A stretch of 64,000 bases of DNA from Polaromonas sp. (GTDB lineage: Bacteria > Pseudomonadota > Gammaproteobacteria > Burkholderiales > Burkholderiaceae): positions 24,568-88,567 of the forward strand of contig PNMH01000007.1 in assembly GCA_013823505.1 (NCBI GenBank), written 5' to 3'. The translations under genes and the position numbers were made by a program. Numbering within the stretch: the first letter of the stretch is position 1; every line of letters begins with the position of its first letter. The notes below the pieces were generated by a model. The model ran no database searches, was not told the DNA's origin, and worked only from the letters and a program-made list of their open reading frames with translations. Shown here piece by piece: positions 50,144-60,280 of this stretch.

Positions 50144-51535
50144 ATGATGGTTTTTCGGCGGTTGTCACCGCCTTTGAAGAGCACCCCGGGCCACTTGCTG
50201 GCCCTGGCCCTGTCGGTCGCCTGCTGGCCGGCGCTGGCACAAACGTCCAGCGCGCTGCAGGCCGCCAACCCCGACGCCCCGTCCACCGGCATCCCGCTGG
50301 CGCTGCCCCCCACTGGTTCGGCACCCCCGCAGGATCGCCCGGCCGACCTCGCCCAAGCCAGGGAAATCTGGCAGCGCGCCAACGAGCGCGTGGCCGAGTT
50401 TCCGCGTGGCCATGTCGACCTGCTGCGCTGGGAGGCAAAAAACCCGGGTGATGCGACGCCCGTCACCGGCGGCAACGCCCACCCGGCGCCACTGGATCTG
50501 GCGCAAGCCCTGAGGCTGTCGCTGCGCCAGCGGCCCGACCTGTTCACCCGTGCCGACATGAATGCCGTGGAAAAAGCCGCCGTGCAGGTGGAATATGCCC
50601 GGCACGTGCGCGAGGTGCAGCGCACCTGGATCGACGCGGTGAGCGCGCGCCAGAGCTGGCGCCACGCCAGGGAGGTGTGGGACGCCACCCGCACCGGCAG
50701 CGAGCTCGGGCGGCGCATGGTGGTGGCCGGCAACTGGAGCAAGGCCAAGCTCATGCGCGAGCAGCTCACACAAGCCAGCGCGTGGCAAATGGCAGTGGAT
50801 GCCCAGAGCGCGGCCCTACAGTCGCAGGAGCGGCTGGCGCAGATGCTCGGCCTGTGGGATGCCGAGGCTGTTTCACAGATGGGAGAGCGCCTGCCGGCCA
50901 GCTTGCCCGCCGTGCCGGCGCGGCCCACACCCGGCGAGGGCATCACACCCGCCACGCTGGAGTCTGCGGTGCTGCGCGGTCATCCCCTGCTGGACCTGCA
51001 ACGGACCAGGACCCAGCGCGAGCTCGTTGCCGTGAGCCCCGGCAGCCGAGCCGCGTGGACCGCCGCGGTGGACGCCGCACTGGCGGTCATGCCCGAGCCG
51101 GGTGCCACGGCAACCCCGCCCCACATCGCCAACCTGCCGCTGCTGCGCGACCACCCGCTGGAACGGGCCATCGAGGCCGAGAGCGCCTTGCTGCGCGCAG
51201 CCAGCGAGCGACGCTCCATGGCGCGCCAGGCATGGGCCAACCTGCAAGCGCGCCACGCCAGCGCCGTGCATGCGCAAAACGTGGTGGCCCAGCTGCAAGC
51301 CGCGCTGGAGCAGGAAACCTTGCTTCGCTACAACGGCATGCTGCAAAGCAGCTGGGACCTGCTGGCCAGCGCGCGTGAACGCATGCAGTCGCTCGACGCC
51401 GCCTCGCAGGCCCGGCGCGATTTCTGGCTGGCCCAAGCGGACCTGCAAGCCCTCCTGAGCGGCGCTGACTATGCAAGCCCCGACCCATCTTCCCAAGCCG
51501 GCACCGGCGCGGCCAAAGCACCGGCAGGACACTGA
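50144..51535 (+). CDS. TolC-family outer membrane protein of the copper cluster
   Basis: 463 residues. Signal peptide ending ACWPALA. Long helical segments of TolC type with ALRLSLRQRPDLFTRADMNAVEKAAVQVEYARHV and WSKAKLMREQLTQASAWQMAV in the first half, and YNGMLQSSWDLLASARERMQSLDAASQARRDFWLAQADLQALLSG in the second. It likely forms an outer-membrane channel or a copper-related variant without export partners, as no RND or MFP genes are adjacent. AGGAG (50133-50137) precedes the ATG. One base separates it from the oxidase gene. Confidence 0.85.
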   Translation: MMVFRRLSPPLKSTPGHLLALALSVACWPALAQTSSALQAANPDAPSTGIPLALPPTGSAPPQDRPADLAQAREIWQRANERVAEFPRGHVDLLRWEAKNPGDATPVTGGNAHPAPLDLAQALRLSLRQRPDLFTRADMNAVEKAAVQVEYARHVREVQRTWIDAVSARQSWRHAREVWDATRTGSELGRRMVVAGNWSKAKLMREQLTQASAWQMAVDAQSAALQSQERLAQMLGLWDAEAVSQMGERLPASLPAVPARPTPGEGITPATLESAVLRGHPLLDLQRTRTQRELVAVSPGSRAAWTAAVDAALAVMPEPGATATPPHIANLPLLRDHPLERAIEAESALLRAASERRSMARQAWANLQARHASAVHAQNVVAQLQAALEQETLLRYNGMLQSSWDLLASARERMQSLDAASQARRDFWLAQADLQALLSGADYASPDPSSQAGTGAAKAPAGH

Positions 51536-51536
51536 C

Positions 51537-52943
51537 ATGAACAAGACAATGAACCGCAGAAACTGGCTCGCCGGTGCGGCCGTGGGCGCCGTCGCGGCCA
51601 CCAGCGTGAGCCGCGTGGCCCTGGCCGCCATCCCCGAGCCGGTGCAGCAAACTTCAGCCAACACCGCCCCACCCTGGACGCCCCCCGGCGTCACCGGCGC
51701 GGGCCGACCCTACAACCCGGTGGTCACGCTCAATGGCTGGACCACGCCCTGGCGCATGAACGCTGGCGTCAAGGAATTCCACCTGGTCGCCGAACCGGTG
51801 GTGCGCGAAATGGCGCCAGGCTTCATGGTGAACATGTGGGGCTACAACGGCCAGAGCCCGGGTCCCACCATCGAGGTGGTTGAAGGCGATGCGGTGCGCA
51901 TCTATGTGACCAACCGCTTGCCCGAGCACACCACCATCCACTGGCATGGCCAGCGCCTGCCCAACGGCATGGACGGCGTGGGCGGGCTGAACCAACCGCA
52001 AATTCCGGTAGGCAAGACCTTCGTCTACGAGTTCACGGCGCGCCGCCCAGGCACCTTCATGTACCACCCGCACGCCGACGAAATGACGCAGATGGCCATG
52101 GGCATGATGGGCTTCTGGGTCACGCACCCGAAGGCGAAGCACCCGCTGATTGAAGACGTGCAGCGCGACTACTGCTTCCTGCTCAACGCCTTCGACGTGG
52201 AGCCCGGCAGCATGACACCGCAGGTCAACACCATGCTCGACCAGAACATCTGGAGCTGGAACAGCCGCGTGTTCCCCGGCATCACGCCGCTGGTGGCGCG
52301 ACTGGGCGAGCGGGTGCGCGTGCGCGTGGGCAACCTCACCATGACCAACCACCCGATCCACATCCACGGCATCGAATTTGAAGTGAGCGGCACCGACGGC
52401 GGTCCCACGCCCAAAGGCTCGCGCTGGCCCGAGGTGACGACCGACGTGGCCGTGGGCCAGATGCGCCAGCTGGAGTTCATCGCCGACGAACCGGGCGACT
52501 GGGCCATGCACTGCCACAAGAGCCACCACACCATGGGCGCCATGGGCCACGGCGTGCCCACCATGATCGGTGTAGACCACCGGGGCCTGGTGGCGCCGTT
52601 GCAGCGCGCCGTGCCCGACTACATGGTGATGGGCGAGCGCGGCATGGCCGACATGGGCGAGATGCAGATGGAGCTGCCCGCCAACACATTCCCCATGATG
52701 ACCGGCACCGGCCCGTATGGCCCCATCGAGATGGGTGGCATGTTCACCACGCTGAAGGTGCGCGCCGACCAGAAGGCCGGCGACTACACCGACCCCGGTG
52801 TCTACCAAATGCCGCCCGGCACGCAGGCGCGGCTGGTGGACACCGGCACCGCGCCCGCGGCCACCCGGCCCGCCGCACCCGCCTCGACGACAGCACCCGC
52901 GGCCACCGTGCGCAAGCCCGCAGGCGGCCACGGCAACCACTGA
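51537..52943 (+). CDS. Periplasmic multicopper oxidase (Tat-exported)
   Basis: 468 residues. Tat signal MNRRNWLAGAAVGAVAATSV. Copper ligands are complete: HWHG and HPHAD in domain 1, NHPIHIHG and MHCHKSHHTMGAM at the C-terminal end (type 1 Cys with His at +5 and Met at +10, type 2/3 His). The Met-rich stretch MAMGMMG and the tail GGHGNH could bind Cu(I). It probably oxidises cuprous ions, protecting the periplasm. A disordered Pro/Ala/Thr tail follows the last domain. Confidence 0.93.
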   Translation: MNKTMNRRNWLAGAAVGAVAATSVSRVALAAIPEPVQQTSANTAPPWTPPGVTGAGRPYNPVVTLNGWTTPWRMNAGVKEFHLVAEPVVREMAPGFMVNMWGYNGQSPGPTIEVVEGDAVRIYVTNRLPEHTTIHWHGQRLPNGMDGVGGLNQPQIPVGKTFVYEFTARRPGTFMYHPHADEMTQMAMGMMGFWVTHPKAKHPLIEDVQRDYCFLLNAFDVEPGSMTPQVNTMLDQNIWSWNSRVFPGITPLVARLGERVRVRVGNLTMTNHPIHIHGIEFEVSGTDGGPTPKGSRWPEVTTDVAVGQMRQLEFIADEPGDWAMHCHKSHHTMGAMGHGVPTMIGVDHRGLVAPLQRAVPDYMVMGERGMADMGEMQMELPANTFPMMTGTGPYGPIEMGGMFTTLKVRADQKAGDYTDPGVYQMPPGTQARLVDTGTAPAATRPAAPASTTAPAATVRKPAGGHGNH

Positions 52944-52963
52944 ACCCCCTTCGGAGAACACGC

Positions 52964-53461
52964 ATGACCTTCAAGACAAGACGCTCCCTGCTCGCCCTGC
53001 CCTGGCTGCTGGCCTTGCCGCGCGCCTTCGCCCATGGCGAACAACACGGCAAGGCCGCCGGCCCGGTGGTGAAAGAGCAGAAACCGTGGGGCATCGCCGG
53101 CGAACCAGCCCGCGTCCGCCGCACGGTCGACATCCGCATGAGCGACGACATGAAGATGAGCCCGAACCACATCGACGTGCGCGAGGGCGACACGCTGCGC
53201 ATCCGCGCCATCAACGTGGGTCGGGTGCTGCACGAGATCGTGATCGGCACCGGCGACGAGCTCAAGGCCCACGCCGAGATGATGAAGAAGTTTCCCAACA
53301 TGGAGCATGAAGAGCCCTACATGGCGCACGTGCCGGCCGGCCAACGCGGCGAGATCGTGTGGACCTTCAACCGCCCCGGCGACTTCGAATTCGCCTGCCT
53401 GATCGCGGGCCATTTTGAAGCCGGCATGCGCGGCACCATCCGCGTCGCCCCCAAAGCCTGA
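52964..53461 (+). CDS. Cupredoxin (plastocyanin-like) copper protein
   Basis: 165 residues. Signal peptide ending PRAFA. Type 1 copper ligands: His in GRVLHEIVIGTG, then Cys, His and Met in FACLIAGHFEAGM (C-x5-H-x4-M). N-terminal His residues (HGEQHG) may add binding. Similar to CopI/cupredoxins that relay copper or electrons to the oxidase. Starts 20 bp after the oxidase gene with GGAG upstream. Confidence 0.9.
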   Translation: MTFKTRRSLLALPWLLALPRAFAHGEQHGKAAGPVVKEQKPWGIAGEPARVRRTVDIRMSDDMKMSPNHIDVREGDTLRIRAINVGRVLHEIVIGTGDELKAHAEMMKKFPNMEHEEPYMAHVPAGQRGEIVWTFNRPGDFEFACLIAGHFEAGMRGTIRVAPKA

Positions 53462-53478
53462 TTCCACTGGAGATCACC

Positions 53479-54210
53479 ATGCAACGACGTTCCCTCATCA
53501 GCGCAGCCGCCGCCTTCGCCGCCGCAGCAAGCGTGCCCGCCTGGGCACAAACACCCGCCGCCCTGCCGGTGCTGCAGGTCTGGAAAGACCCCAACTGCGG
53601 TTGCTGCCAGGACTGGGTGAAGTACCTGCAGGCCGATGGCTTCCAGGTCCAGGTGTTCGACACCGGCAACGCCGCCGTGCGCAAGCGCTTGGGCCTGCCC
53701 GAGAAGTTTGGCTCGTGCCACACCGGCCTGATCGGTGGATACGCGATCGAAGGTCATGTGAACGCGCGCGAGATCCGCCGACTGCTGACCGAAAAGCCCA
53801 AGGCCATCGGCCTGGCGGTACCGGGCATGCCGGTGGGCAGCCCGGGCATGGACGGCGCTGTGTATGGCGATCGCCGCGACGCTTACGACGTGGTGCTGGT
53901 GCAGCCCGACGGCACGGGCCGCGTGTACCAGCACTACGCCGGCAACGCTGCGGGCTTCAAGCGCACCGCCACCACGGACGAGGCCTTGCCCAAGGCCGAG
54001 GGCGAGGTGCGCCGCGTGGACACGGCCGCCGGCAAGATTTCGCTCAAGCACGGCGAGATCAAGAACCTCGACATGCCCCCCATGACCATGGTGTTCCAGG
54101 TGAGCGACCCGGCCCTGCTGGGCAAGGTGAAGGCCGGTGACAAGGTGCGCTTCACCGCCATCCAGGTCAACGGCGCCTACACCGTGACGAGCATCGAGCC
54201 CATGCCCTGA
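53479..54210 (+). CDS. DUF411-CusF fusion copper-binding protein
   Basis: 243 residues. Signal peptide MQRRSLISAAAAFAAAASVPAWA. Residues about 32-145 are DUF411: VWKDPNCGCCQDWVKYLQADGFQVQVF (CGCC), then FGSCHTGLIGGYAIEGHV and GLAVPGMPVGSPGM. Residues about 170-243 are a CusF-type OB fold: EGEVRRVDTAAGKISLKHGEIKNLDMPPMTMVFQV with the Trp/Met/His copper site represented by the MPPMTM pair, then VRFTAIQVNGAYTVTSI. Two periplasmic copper-binding modules in one chain probably hand Cu(I) to the oxidase. Confidence 0.9.
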   Translation: MQRRSLISAAAAFAAAASVPAWAQTPAALPVLQVWKDPNCGCCQDWVKYLQADGFQVQVFDTGNAAVRKRLGLPEKFGSCHTGLIGGYAIEGHVNAREIRRLLTEKPKAIGLAVPGMPVGSPGMDGAVYGDRRDAYDVVLVQPDGTGRVYQHYAGNAAGFKRTATTDEALPKAEGEVRRVDTAAGKISLKHGEIKNLDMPPMTMVFQVSDPALLGKVKAGDKVRFTAIQVNGAYTVTSIEPMP

Positions 54211-54269
54211 GACCTCTGCGAACGGGCGCTGCTACAGGTTTTTACAGGGTGGCGTGCTAATGTGCCGCC

Positions 54270-55595
54270 ATGCCCAAAACCCTTCGCTACACCCTCATCT
54301 CGCTGCGCGAGATGGTGATGTCATTCGGCCCCTTCGCACTGCTCACCATCGCCCTGCTGGGCCTGGCCTACTGGTGGCTCGACCCCAACCCGCCCCAGCG
54401 GGTGGTGCTGGCCACCGGCCCGGACCAGAGCGCCTACGCGGAGTTCGGCAAGCGCTACGCCGAGGCGCTCAAGCGCTACGGCATCTCGGTGGAGTTGCTG
54501 TCGTCCGAAGGCTCGTCGGCCAACCTCGAACTGCTGCGACAGGGCAAGGCCGATCTCGGCTTTGTGCAGGGTGGCACGGCCGACATCGCCTATGACGAGG
54601 AGGACACCCTCACCTCGCTGGGCAGCCTGTTCGTCGAGCCGCTCTGGCTGTTCTACCGCGAGGACTCGGCCAGGCGCCTGCGCAAATCGCCGGTGATCAG
54701 CAACCTCTCGGAGCTGAACGGCTGGCGGGTCAACGTGGGCACGGCCGGCAGCGGCGTGCCGCGCCTGTTCGCCACCCTGCTCGACGTGAACCGGGTGGAC
54801 CCGAAACAGCTGCGCTTGAGCGAACTCGAGCAGACCCCGGCGACGGTGGCCTTCCTCGGCGGCGAGATCGACGCCGTGGTGTTCGCCTCGGCGCCGGAAT
54901 CGCTGATGGTGCAGATGCTGCTTCAGACGCCGGGCGTGAAGCTGCTGGACTTTGCGCAAAGCGAGGCCTATTCGAGGCGCTTTGGCTACCTCACACCGGT
55001 GGTGATGCCACAAGGCGTGGTGGATCTGGCGCGCAACATCCCGACCCGCGACGCGCGCCTGGTCGCCTCCACCACCAGCCTGCTGGCGCACAGCGACACC
55101 CACCCCGCCATCCAGCAGCTCTTCGCACAAACGGCCACCGGCCTGCACGGCGGCTCGGGCTGGTTCAGCAAGGCGGGCGAGTACCCCAGCCTGGAACACA
55201 GCGAGGTGCCGATCTCGCCCGAGGCCGCACGCGCCATCAAGAACGGTGCGCCCTTTCTGCAGCGTTACCTGCCGTTCTGGCTGGCCAACCTGATCGAGCG
55301 CATGTGGCTGGCCATGGGTCTGATCCTGGCGCTGGCGCTGCCGCTCTCGCGCATCGTGCCCCCGCTCTACACCTTCCGCATCCGCAAGCGCGTGTTCCGC
55401 TGGTACGCCGAGTTGCGCGACGTGGAACAACGCTTCGAAGCCAACGCCGACCAAGCCGCCGACCTGGTGGAGCAGCTCGACGCGATGGAGTCGAAAGTGG
55501 AAAAGGTGGTGGTGCCGCTGTCTTACACCGACGAGCTCTATGCCCTGCGCAACAACATCCACCTGGTGCGCAAGAAATTGCTGAGGAGGGCCTGA
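54270..55595 (+). CDS. TAXI-family substrate-binding protein with membrane anchors
   Basis: 441 residues. N-terminal membrane helix (FGPFALLTIALLGLAYWWL), then a TAXI-type TRAP solute-binding domain (RVVLATGPDQSAYAEFGKRYAEALKRYGISVELLSSEGSSANLELLRQGKADLGFVQGG), a second membrane helix (MWLAMGLILALALPLSRIV) and a C-terminal cytoplasmic coiled-coil (LRDVEQRFEANADQAADLVEQLDAMESKVEKV). No TRAP permease is nearby. It may be a sensor-like binding protein. Role unknown. Confidence 0.85.
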   Translation: MPKTLRYTLISLREMVMSFGPFALLTIALLGLAYWWLDPNPPQRVVLATGPDQSAYAEFGKRYAEALKRYGISVELLSSEGSSANLELLRQGKADLGFVQGGTADIAYDEEDTLTSLGSLFVEPLWLFYREDSARRLRKSPVISNLSELNGWRVNVGTAGSGVPRLFATLLDVNRVDPKQLRLSELEQTPATVAFLGGEIDAVVFASAPESLMVQMLLQTPGVKLLDFAQSEAYSRRFGYLTPVVMPQGVVDLARNIPTRDARLVASTTSLLAHSDTHPAIQQLFAQTATGLHGGSGWFSKAGEYPSLEHSEVPISPEAARAIKNGAPFLQRYLPFWLANLIERMWLAMGLILALALPLSRIVPPLYTFRIRKRVFRWYAELRDVEQRFEANADQAADLVEQLDAMESKVEKVVVPLSYTDELYALRNNIHLVRKKLLRRA

Positions 55596-55624
55596 CCCGC
55601 GAAGCAGCGCAGCTTCGGGGTCGT

Positions 55625-57724
55625 TCAGATTCCGTCTGCCTTGAGGCTGTTCAGCCAGGCTTGGCGCGTCACTTCGTCCAGTGCTTCGTTGACCACGCCT
55701 TGGTCCGTCACCACGCGCAACTTGTCCTGCTCGATCAGGCGGTCCAGCCCGCGGCGGGTCATGGACAGCGACCGGCCGTGGGGCCCCGAGAACAGGAACA
55801 GCGTGCCGTGCGGGCTGGCCCAGGTGATCTGGCAACGCACAGCCTGACCCTCTTGCCACATGTCGACCCAGGTGCCCACACTCAGCTGCGACACCGGCTG
55901 CTGAGCCGCCATCTCGGCCTTGAGCTCCACCCAGTCACGCTGCAGGGGCTGCGTGTCGACAAACGAGGGCTGGGTGTCGGGCTGGGACTCAGGCGCGATG
56001 TCATCCATGAAACCGGTATCGCGCGCCTCGGTGGGCTGCATCCACGGTTCCAGTTCGATGTCGCCCTGCTGGCTGGGTGGCGAGTCTTGCGGCGGTTCGG
56101 CGCGCTGGGTCTTGTAGGCGGCTTCGTGCAAACCCATCAGGGCCTGGAAAAACGCCTCCGCCTGCTCCCTCGGGTAGTCGATGGAGTCCAGGCCCTCGCG
56201 CAGGGTGCGCAGCACGCCGGGGATGATCTTCACCAGGCGTGGGCGGTTCAGGCTGGCCAGCGCGAGCTGGCTCGACCACAACAGGTCGGGCAGGATGTCG
56301 CTGTAACGCAAGGCCGGCACTTCGGACGTGTCCATCCCCGTGGCGTTGGAGACTTCCAGCCGCGCCTGCGCCACCACCTGCGACCACGGGCCGGTGAGGA
56401 AACGCCGGACCACACCGGGCGAGCGGGCGAAGTCGTTGCGCGCACGAAACTCAGCGGCCACGCGTTCGGCCAGCAGGTTGCGCTGCTCCACCCGCACCAG
56501 CGTCTTCACAGCCAGGCCACGCGCCTGCACCTGCTCGGGCGCCATCGCTTCGGTCTGCGAGCGGTTGAAGCCTTGCAGCAAGCTGGAAAAGCGATCGGTG
56601 AGATCACCGCCGGGCTTCTGAAGCGCGTCGATGATGCCCCGCACCTGGCGCGAGAACCCGGCGTAACCGCGGTCTTGTTCGTGCGTGTAGGCCAGGCTGT
56701 GTTCGGTGATCGCATCGAGCAGGCGGCGCGCGGGGTTTTGCCGGTCGGCGAAGAAGCGCGGTTCGGTGCGTGCCACCTGCAACAGGGCGGGCTTCATGTC
56801 CTGCAACATCTCCCGCACCGGCTGCAGCAAACGCTCGTCGGTGGAAATCTGCTTGAGCATGAGCGAGACCACCTCGCTGGCCAGCGTGCGCACCATGGCG
56901 TTGCCCCCACCGGCGGCACCAGGCGCTCGCACGCCCTCCTCGGTGGGTTGGTCCAGGTTGCCCACGAGCAACTGGTGCAGGTGATCCAGGGTCAGCAGGG
57001 CTTCCGAGCCCGGCGCCGCCTCTTCCAGCGGCACACCGCCGCGACGAAGGGGTGCATCGCCAGCGAACGGGCGAGAGTCGGGCGACTGGACCACCGCATA
57101 CCCCGCAGCCTGCACCCCCATGCGGTCGAGCAAGGCGCTCAACCGTGTGTAGAGACCCTGCAGTTCGTTGCCCAGCGAGATGGCGCCGGTCTGGAGCCAG
57201 CGGGAGCGAATGGCAGGACCCACGTGCAGGCCCTTGAGCGTCTTGATCAAGGCGCCGACCACCACATCGGCGCGCAAAGGATTGGCGTCTGGATTCACCA
57301 CCTGCATGCCCTGCGCCGTGCACAGTCGGGCGGTAAGGTCCACGATTTCGTGGTCCACCGTCATGCTGACGATCTGCTGCACACGGGCGAGCTCCACCGT
57401 CTCCTGCACCTGGTCGTCGCCCATGAGTTCGAGTTCGTCGAAGCTCACCGTCTTGGGCGAACGGGCCAGGGAGTCGGTCGCGGGCAAGGCGTTGCTCACC
57501 GCGTCGGCCAGCGACTCGATGAATTTGACAGCGATCAGATCGCGGTGGGTTTCGAGCGCGGTGCGTGCCTCGACCAGGCCTTGCTTGTCGTTGAGGTGCC
57601 GGGCCGACAGCTCTTTTTCCTTGAGCGAGGTGTGCAGTTTGTCCAGCCAACGGGGCACCCATTCGCGCGTCTGGACGAGCGCCTCCTTGAGGCAGGCGTC
57701 AAAGGCCTGGGGCTGGGCATCCAT
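55625..57724 (-). CDS. DUF1631 family protein
   Basis: 699 residues, mostly helical and cytoplasmic. Family features: MKFIESLADAVSNAL-like segment, SFDELELMGDDQVQETVELARVQQIVSMTVDHEIVDLTARLCTAQGM (about 93-140), ADVVVGALIKTLKGLHVG, DRDRGYAGFSRQVRGIIDALQKP and a C-terminal PilZ-like beta part (VGTWVDMWQEGQAVRCQITWASPHGTLFLFSG). The function of DUF1631 is unknown. The small upstream hairpin (55596-55620) lies between it and the TAXI gene. Confidence 0.88.
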   Translation of the reverse strand: MDAQPQAFDACLKEALVQTREWVPRWLDKLHTSLKEKELSARHLNDKQGLVEARTALETHRDLIAVKFIESLADAVSNALPATDSLARSPKTVSFDELELMGDDQVQETVELARVQQIVSMTVDHEIVDLTARLCTAQGMQVVNPDANPLRADVVVGALIKTLKGLHVGPAIRSRWLQTGAISLGNELQGLYTRLSALLDRMGVQAAGYAVVQSPDSRPFAGDAPLRRGGVPLEEAAPGSEALLTLDHLHQLLVGNLDQPTEEGVRAPGAAGGGNAMVRTLASEVVSLMLKQISTDERLLQPVREMLQDMKPALLQVARTEPRFFADRQNPARRLLDAITEHSLAYTHEQDRGYAGFSRQVRGIIDALQKPGGDLTDRFSSLLQGFNRSQTEAMAPEQVQARGLAVKTLVRVEQRNLLAERVAAEFRARNDFARSPGVVRRFLTGPWSQVVAQARLEVSNATGMDTSEVPALRYSDILPDLLWSSQLALASLNRPRLVKIIPGVLRTLREGLDSIDYPREQAEAFFQALMGLHEAAYKTQRAEPPQDSPPSQQGDIELEPWMQPTEARDTGFMDDIAPESQPDTQPSFVDTQPLQRDWVELKAEMAAQQPVSQLSVGTWVDMWQEGQAVRCQITWASPHGTLFLFSGPHGRSLSMTRRGLDRLIEQDKLRVVTDQGVVNEALDEVTRQAWLNSLKADGI

Positions 57725-57829
57725 GCGGGCGGTCTCTTTCGTTCAAGTGGGACAAACTGAGGTCTGGCCCATTGTGACGAAGCACCACCCGCTTCACAAC
57801 ACCGAAATGGCGCCCAAAGCGCCGCCAGT

Positions 57830-58368
57830 TCAAGCCTTTTGCATCAAGGCTCGCCAGCCCTCGGGCCCCAGATCGCGCAGGGTTTGCAGGTTGCGCTCGA
57901 CGATGGCGTCGGCGTCTCCACCCTCGCTGGCCACCGCGCGCTCGACACTCTCTTCGCGCAGCAGGTGCAGCGTCGGGAACGGCGCGCGGTTGGTGCAGTT
58001 GGTCACGTCGCCAGGCTCCGTGCCCTCGAACTGAAACAAAGGGTGAAAAGGTGCGACCTGGATCACACCTTCGAGCTCGTGCTCGGCGACCACGTCGTCC
58101 ACCACATTGAGGAAATCGTTGAAGACCTCGAAGTCGGGGAACAGCGTGGCGTGCACCAGCAGCGTGGTGTCGATCTCTTCCGCCGGCGTGTTCACCAGCA
58201 GCGCGAGTTCGCGGTCGAGGTCGTCGAGAAACGCATCAAGATGGCGCGCCTGGCTCACCACGATGCGCACCTGGTTCTTCACATACACCGCCCGAGCAAA
58301 CGGGCACAGGTTCAGGCCGATGACGGCCTTTTCCAGCCAGTGGCGCGTGGCGGCTTCGACGTCCTGCA

Positions 58369-58369
<1 letters not shown>
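57830..58369 (-). CDS. DUF1415 family protein
   Basis: 179 residues from ATG at 58369, one base overlapping the ettA stop. Family stretch ATRHWLEKAVIGLNLCPFARAVYVKNQVRIVVS, then TTLLVHATLFPDFEVFNDFLNVVDDVV and IQVAPFHPLFQFEGTEPGDVTNCTNRAPFPTLHLLREESVERA. Likely a small alpha/beta enzyme of unknown activity. Translational coupling with ettA suggests a shared condition. Confidence 0.93.
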
Positions 58370-60030
<1,661 letters not shown>

Positions 60031-60208
60031 TGCTGTGTGCCTGAGGAATCTGCAGCCAGGACGGCCGCGCAACCCCTGATTATCCCAGCATGCGACAATA
60101 CGGCTCGTTGGGCACTTCAGTTGGCTCAACACCAGCCCTTCGCTGGGGTGCTTGCCAACCACGGTGGCACCAAACCCCTGAATCCATCTGCCCCAGACTG
60201 GCCGGGTG

Positions 60209-60229
60209 CCGCTTCCAACACCGAAGCGG
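60209..60229 (+). promoter_or_regulatory. Hairpin in the rhlE leader
   Basis: CCGCTTC-caacacc-GAAGCGG, a perfect 7-bp stem, 50 bp before the rhlE start. A second, imperfect hairpin (CACCAGC...GCTGGGGTG) lies near 60131-60151. Structured leaders are common on DEAD-box helicase genes. Confidence 0.4.
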
Positions 60230-60280
60230 CTCACGGAGTGGCCGATGCCCCCAGCGCCCTGGACGGGCGCCTCCAAAAAA

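Noticed and set aside
55304..57760. An 818-codon open frame on the plus strand opposite the DUF1631 gene
   Set aside because: It is His/Arg/Gly/Leu-rich antisense translation with no domain; the minus-strand frame shows a conserved family. The same applies to other long antisense frames (14851-17007 beyond the DTW gene, 46844-48994, 12659-14755, 58504-60291).
60031..60280. Small RNA gene in the ettA/rhlE spacer
   Set aside because: Only short, imperfect hairpins are visible and no T-run or clear promoter; it is better described as a structured leader.
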